This document shows positions 59,921 to 64,000 of a stretch of 64,000 bases of DNA, piece after piece. The stretch comes from Vibrio fluvialis (lineage in GTDB: Bacteria; Pseudomonadota; Gammaproteobacteria; Enterobacterales; Vibrionaceae), in NCBI RefSeq assembly GCF_900460245.1, contig NZ_UHIP01000001.1, positions 1,922,001 to 1,986,000 on the forward strand, written 5' to 3'. The first letter of the stretch is position 1, and every line of letters begins with the position of its first letter. The notes under the pieces are model-generated. The model was given only the letters and a program-made list of their open reading frames with translations, searched no databases and was not told the origin of the DNA. The translations under genes and the position numbers were made by a program.

Positions 59921-62185
59921 TTAACTCATCCGCAGCGACGCGGTTTCGGTGAACGTTGCCGCGTCAAGTTGCGCTTCAGTAAAGGGAATGTCGTGCAGTT
60001 GTTTATTGGCAAACTGTTGCAATTGCGTTGTTCTTCCCAGAGATTCAACGCCATCACGCTGGCCGTGACTGAGAATGCCTTGAACGGTAATGCCCTGCTC
60101 ATCCCACGTCGCCAACTGCACATACGCACTGCCGAACAAAATATGCGGGAAACCGTTTTTATCAAGCGGTGCAGGCATTTCACCATTGAGAAGCCCTTCC
60201 TGATATGAGCCGCCATGCAAGGCGATTTTGGTGTTATCCGCCGTTTCAAACAGCGCCTCGCCCCATGCGACATCAAGCGCAAACCCCAACGCGTTCAGCT
60301 CATCAACCGCTGCGGCTAACGCCTGCGTGATCACCGGTCCATTCGACTCATGAGTGTCCAGTTGAGAGTCCAGTGTCGGATCGCCACTGCTGGGGACGTT
60401 CAACACATTGAGTTGCACAATACGGTTCCAGAATAGATGGAATAACAGCGCACCTTGGCTGGTCGCATTGTTTTTGCGATCCCATCGACTCAGCACTTCG
60501 CGCGCTCGGCACACCGCGGCGGAAGCAGAAACGCGCCCAAGGCTTAAGAGCTGATCAAGAAACGTTTCCGCGGCGTAGTTGCGGTTATCAAAGATGATCG
60601 GCAAGACCTTGTCTGGCGTGATGGGGCCTTCGGCCGTGAGTTCATCCAGCCGGCGCGTTGACATAATCAACCTTGGGTCATAACGCAGCCCGGCGGCAAT
60701 GTGTTTACCGACTTGATACGCCGCTTTGTGCTGGCCAAATACCGACGGAAAATCCGGTTGAACTGCCCCGTATTCAGAAAATTTATAGCTGTTGTTGGTG
60801 TTTTGAATGATGCCGCGCGAGATAACCGTCGGGTAAAACGACGCGGGCGCCAGCAATGGTCGACCATCGCTGCCACGCAAAAAGGCATCGGAACGCGTGC
60901 CATCCAGCACATTAAACGCCGATTCCGCATCGCCAACGTGGCGCTGGGCCATGGCGTCATCATTCAGCGGCGGCACGTTGCCCGCGACCACATAAGCCAC
61001 CTCACCGTGGCGGTCGGCCACCACCAACTGGCACAAAATCCCCCGCTGCGATTCGATGGCCGCAACAAAGTCCCGGGTCGACGTGGTTTTCGCTGCTGCC
61101 ATGAACTGATCCAGCCCGCGCGCATTCTGCTCTCCGGGGTTGGTGATGGCATACCAACCTTGCGGTTTGCCCACGCGATGCGGCAGGTGATAGAGCACCC
61201 CGAGTTCTGATTCAAGAAACTCATAATGGCGTGTCGCGATCTCGCCGGACGCTTCTAACACCTCGACCGCCACGGCGCGAATCGATAATGGGCGGTTTTC
61301 GCCATCGACTCGATAGCTCAGTGTATTGCCTGACGTGTGAATCGCCATTTTCTGCAACACAAACGGCGTCACCGACGCCGCATCTAAAATGCTCCACGCC
61401 ACGTCGGCGTTATAGCCAGTCATCGGCAGCGGGAAACCAAGAAATGAGGTACCTGCGACGTCTAGCTCGCCGGGAATGGTCAAATGGTACTGATGCATGT
61501 AAATGCGTTGCTGATGCGGCGTTCTTTTCCAGGCCGAATGGGGGTTGCCAAGCAAGATCGCACGCTCTCCTGCGACAACATCGCCACCAAATGCCCAGGC
61601 GTTACTGCCAAAGCCACCCTCCACTTCAACCGGTGTCGCATGCGGTGAATCGACCGTGCCAGGTGCGGATTCCGAGTGCCATTGCTGCGCCGACGAAACA
61701 AGGTGCGGGCCAATTTCCACCAGCTCTTTCATGATGCCAAAGCGCATCGCGGCCCTTACCACGTCTTGCTCGGTAAAGGTCACTAGCGGTTCATCGGCGC
61801 GCCAACGCTGCTTCTCCTCTGCTGGCATCTGATCCACATAGTGATTCAATCCGCGCACGTAGCCTTGCACGTACTCACGCGTTTGCGTGCTGAGCTTTGC
61901 CAGTTCATTTTCAACCCACTCAGGCGGCAGACGTAAACGAAACATCAGATCGGAATTCAGGTTGGTGGTTTTGAGAAAACCAATGGTGGAAAAGCGCTCC
62001 GCACCATAATGTTTTGAGCGCTCACCCCGCAAGGTGATCACCTGACCGGATAGCTCACACAAGCGGTCGCGCGCATGCACGTAACCGTAACCAAAACCCA
62101 AACTTACGTAATTCTGCGCTTCGATGTGCGGAACATCATGATCCGTCCAACGAATATTAACCTGATCCCATTCGTGTTGATTCAT
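59921..62185 (-). CDS. Penicillin acylase family (Ntn-hydrolase) amidase without signal peptide
   Basis: A 754-residue autoprocessed amidase. The processing site is G193-S194-N195 (GGFGSNAWAFGG); S194 becomes the N-terminal nucleophile of the beta chain, giving an alpha chain of about 193 residues. QNTNNSYKFSEY fits the oxyanion Asn. Relatives cleave penicillin, acyl-homoserine lactones or similar amides. The N-terminus MNQHEWDQVNIRWTD has no signal peptide and a stop codon lies 12 codons upstream with no other ATG, so unlike most relatives it should stay in the cytoplasm. The substrate is unknown. Confidence 0.9.
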   Translation of the reverse strand: MNQHEWDQVNIRWTDHDVPHIEAQNYVSLGFGYGYVHARDRLCELSGQVITLRGERSKHYGAERFSTIGFLKTTNLNSDLMFRLRLPPEWVENELAKLSTQTREYVQGYVRGLNHYVDQMPAEEKQRWRADEPLVTFTEQDVVRAAMRFGIMKELVEIGPHLVSSAQQWHSESAPGTVDSPHATPVEVEGGFGSNAWAFGGDVVAGERAILLGNPHSAWKRTPHQQRIYMHQYHLTIPGELDVAGTSFLGFPLPMTGYNADVAWSILDAASVTPFVLQKMAIHTSGNTLSYRVDGENRPLSIRAVAVEVLEASGEIATRHYEFLESELGVLYHLPHRVGKPQGWYAITNPGEQNARGLDQFMAAAKTTSTRDFVAAIESQRGILCQLVVADRHGEVAYVVAGNVPPLNDDAMAQRHVGDAESAFNVLDGTRSDAFLRGSDGRPLLAPASFYPTVISRGIIQNTNNSYKFSEYGAVQPDFPSVFGQHKAAYQVGKHIAAGLRYDPRLIMSTRRLDELTAEGPITPDKVLPIIFDNRNYAAETFLDQLLSLGRVSASAAVCRAREVLSRWDRKNNATSQGALLFHLFWNRIVQLNVLNVPSSGDPTLDSQLDTHESNGPVITQALAAAVDELNALGFALDVAWGEALFETADNTKIALHGGSYQEGLLNGEMPAPLDKNGFPHILFGSAYVQLATWDEQGITVQGILSHGQRDGVESLGRTTQLQQFANKQLHDIPFTEAQLDAATFTETASLRMS

Positions 62186-62465
62186 ACCGTTAAAGCCTGC
62201 CTGTCGTATCGCATTGTCTTAGAAAATTTAACGATAATGATAACACATATCATTTGCATAAAATCCCCTATGCAGATCAACTTTAGGTGCTTTGTTGAGT
62301 ACGCTTTTCAGTGAGAAACGGTGCGAGAGGGACAGTCAGTGACTTACACAACCCGAATGGTCAAATAATCGTGCTGTGCAGTACCTCTCGATAACGCAAC
62401 GCAATACCCGATAGACTGCCAATCATTATTGAGAGTGTTCACAAAAGCTTCATAAATAAACAACA
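62186..62465. promoter_or_regulatory. Divergent region between the acylase gene and uhpA
   Basis: 280 bp without a gene. The left half is AT-rich (probable acylase promoter). At 62320-62395 CGAGAGG and CCTCTCG lie as a spaced 7-bp inverted pair about 60 bp apart. No recognised operator. Confidence 0.4.
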
Positions 62466-63092
62466 ATGATAAAAATAGCTCTGATTGACGACCATACCAT
62501 CGTACGTTCCGGATTCGCTCAGTTACTGAATCTGGAGCAAGACATTGCTGTTGCCGGCGAATTTGACAGCGCTAGTGACGCCTTTCGCGGATTAACCCAA
62601 ACGCCTGTGGATGTGGCGGTCATCGACATCTCGATGCCGGACGAAAATGGCTTGAGCCTGTTAGAAAGGCTTCGCCAACGCGATCCGGCGTTCAAAGCCA
62701 TCATTCTCAGCATCTACGATTCCGCCTCTTTTGTTAAGAAGGCGCTCGATGCCGGCGCTCAAGGCTATCTGTCTAAACGGTGTGGCCCGAGTGAACTGGC
62801 GAGCGCCATTCGCACCGTGGCGGCAGGCAAGCGCTATTTGTGTGCCGATGCACTGGTCAATCTCAGCAACCCGGACATCAACAATGTGCTGGTCGATCTG
62901 ACCAAACGCGAGCTGGAAGTGTTTGACCAGTTGATACAAGGTAAAGAAGTTAAAGAAATTGCGCAGGCGCTGTTTCTCAGCCACAAGACGGTGCATGTGC
63001 ACCGCGCAAACATCCTCAGCAAACTCAACCTGACTAATAATGTCGACCTGATTCGTTTTGCCATACAGCACCATCTGTTAGCGGAAGGCTAA
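62466..63092 (+). CDS. uhpA: Response regulator UhpA
   Basis: A 208-residue NarL/FixJ-type regulator. The receiver domain has D8, D9 and phospho-acceptor D54 (VIDISMPDE), with K at LSKRCGP. A LuxR-type helix-turn-helix follows (LTKRELEVFDQLIQGKEVKE to KTVHVHRANILSKL). It activates hexose-phosphate uptake genes when phosphorylated by UhpB, encoded two bases downstream. Naming rests on similarity and the adjacent MASE1-type kinase. Confidence 0.88.
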   Translation: MIKIALIDDHTIVRSGFAQLLNLEQDIAVAGEFDSASDAFRGLTQTPVDVAVIDISMPDENGLSLLERLRQRDPAFKAIILSIYDSASFVKKALDAGAQGYLSKRCGPSELASAIRTVAAGKRYLCADALVNLSNPDINNVLVDLTKRELEVFDQLIQGKEVKEIAQALFLSHKTVHVHRANILSKLNLTNNVDLIRFAIQHHLLAEG

Positions 63093-63094
63093 GT

Positions 63095-64000
63095 ATGCCG
63101 GGACTCATGTTTACGCTGACCTTCAGCTTTCTGCTCTACAGCATCAGTCAGTTCAGTTTGTGGAACATCAGCCAATATCTGAGTCAGGCCCCACTGCACG
63201 CGTATCTCTTATTTCCCACGGGCCTGAGATTGGCGGTTTATCTGCTGGTGAAGCCCGCTTACCTCTGGGTACTGATCCTCAGCGATCTGCTACTGGCGGG
63301 TGCGATTCTGGTGTATCTGCCCACCGAGGCGGATTCGGTGTTGTTGCTGATGCCGTTTGTCGCCTGGTTTGCGACCTCTTTTGCCCGCAAGCGCTGGCAA
63401 CACCTCACTCTCTATTGGCAAAAACTGCTGTTGATTGTCGCGCTGGTCATCGTGCACAGCGCAGCCACCGGACTGACGTTCGTGCTGCTCGGCAAGCCAC
63501 TTCGCATCAACGCCGACACCATCACCGCCGTCACGGTCGCATCGCTGACTGGCGGAATCGTGTTGACGCCGTTTCTCTATCTGGTCGCTGACTACCTGCG
63601 CCATCAGACCTGGTCGCCCCTGACACCGCAACTCATCCATCAGGATGTAAAACTGAAGCCGAAAATGCTGGTCTGGAGCCTGTTTTTCTTCGCCTTAGGG
63701 TTGCTGGCTGAACTGACTCTGCTGGACCAAATGAAGCCATTTGCGCTGCTGATCATCATGTTGCCAACCATATTCATGGCCTACCGCTATGGCTGGCAAG
63801 GAGGGGTACTGGCGAGCAGCTTGAACTGCATCCTGCTCGCCACTGCACGTCAGATCAGCGGCTCATTTGACTCCGATCAGGAGCTGCTGATTTTCATGTC
63901 CAGCCAGGCGTTGGTTGGTCTGGGACTGGGGATCGCAATCAGTCGTCAGCATCAGTTGGCGCTACTGGTGCAGAAGGTCAACCTCCGGCTGGCACGGGAG
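63095..64000 (+). CDS. uhpB: Sensor histidine kinase UhpB, N-terminal part (cut by window end)
   Basis: 302 codons remain open to the window end. They encode a MASE1-type membrane sensor of eight or more hydrophobic segments (LLFPTGLRLAVYLL, LYWQKLLLIVALVIVHSAATG, LLIIMLPTIFMAYRYGWQGG), ending as the cytoplasmic coiled region begins (VQKVNLRLARE). The start ATG 63095 is two bases after the uhpA stop. UhpB responds to external glucose-6-phosphate through UhpC and phosphorylates UhpA. The kinase core lies outside the window. Confidence 0.85.
   Translation, partial: MPGLMFTLTFSFLLYSISQFSLWNISQYLSQAPLHAYLLFPTGLRLAVYLLVKPAYLWVLILSDLLLAGAILVYLPTEADSVLLLMPFVAWFATSFARKRWQHLTLYWQKLLLIVALVIVHSAATGLTFVLLGKPLRINADTITAVTVASLTGGIVLTPFLYLVADYLRHQTWSPLTPQLIHQDVKLKPKMLVWSLFFFALGLLAELTLLDQMKPFALLIIMLPTIFMAYRYGWQGGVLASSLNCILLATARQISGSFDSDQELLIFMSSQALVGLGLGIAISRQHQLALLVQKVNLRLARE

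Overview
The window reads as chromosomal DNA of a Vibrio species. The gene order hinT - MCP - DUF1887 - fadR - nhaB - dsbB - ftsK - lrp - ald, followed by cysB, miaE, pyrF, lapBA, ihfB, rpsA, cmk, ppiD, hupB, lon, clpX, clpP, tig, dctBD and dctMQP, is the one I know from Vibrio chromosome 1. FadR has the longer (279 aa) vibrio-type length. A fluvialis/furnissii-like species is possible, but I cannot prove the species from the sequence alone.

Layout. 1-2256 (minus): start of a probable lpoB, then ycfL, a COG3014-like lipoprotein and hinT. 2512-5840 (plus): a chemoreceptor and an orphan CARF-nuclease (Card1/DUF1887 family). 5895-16769: fadR, nhaB with a long structured leader, dsbB, ftsK, lrp/ald, a methyltransferase and cysB. 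17065-24085: a hypothetical membrane-anchored protein, miaE, pyrF, lapAB, ihfB, rpsA and cmk. 24265-33055 (all minus): a ComEA-like HhH protein and the proteostasis cluster ppiD-hupB-lon-clpX-clpP-tig. A sigma-32-type promoter can be read in front of lon. 33578-40124: dctB-dctD (plus) convergent with the dctPQM TRAP transporter (minus), which has a good sigma-54 promoter in front of dctP.

From about 40 kb the content becomes more accessory. It holds a secreted S8 protease and a 103-bp hairpin-forming element. Next is a response regulator / kinase / sugar-binding-protein operon that lacks transporter permeases. Then come selO, a 32-residue membrane microprotein, L-serine deaminase and a GNAT-nitrilase fusion. 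These are followed by a periplasmic protein paired with a degenerate GGDEF-EAL protein and by a three-gene phospholipid cassette (YnbA-like, CdsA-like, acyltransferase). The end holds fpr, a thioesterase, an ERIC-type 128-bp repeat, a LysE exporter, a resolvase-like protein with lost catalytic residues and a His/Arg/Gly-rich tail, a penicillin-acylase-family hydrolase without signal peptide, and uhpA-uhpB (cut by the window end).

No tRNA, rRNA, CRISPR array, insertion sequence or prophage was seen. Intrinsic terminators are clear behind many genes and are listed. The best candidates for unexplained biology are the orphan CARF nuclease with an altered ligand signature, the degenerate resolvase with its His/Arg tail, the permease-less sugar-sensing operon with a palindromic element beside it, the periplasmic/GGDEF-EAL pair, the nhaB leader and the 32-aa microprotein.
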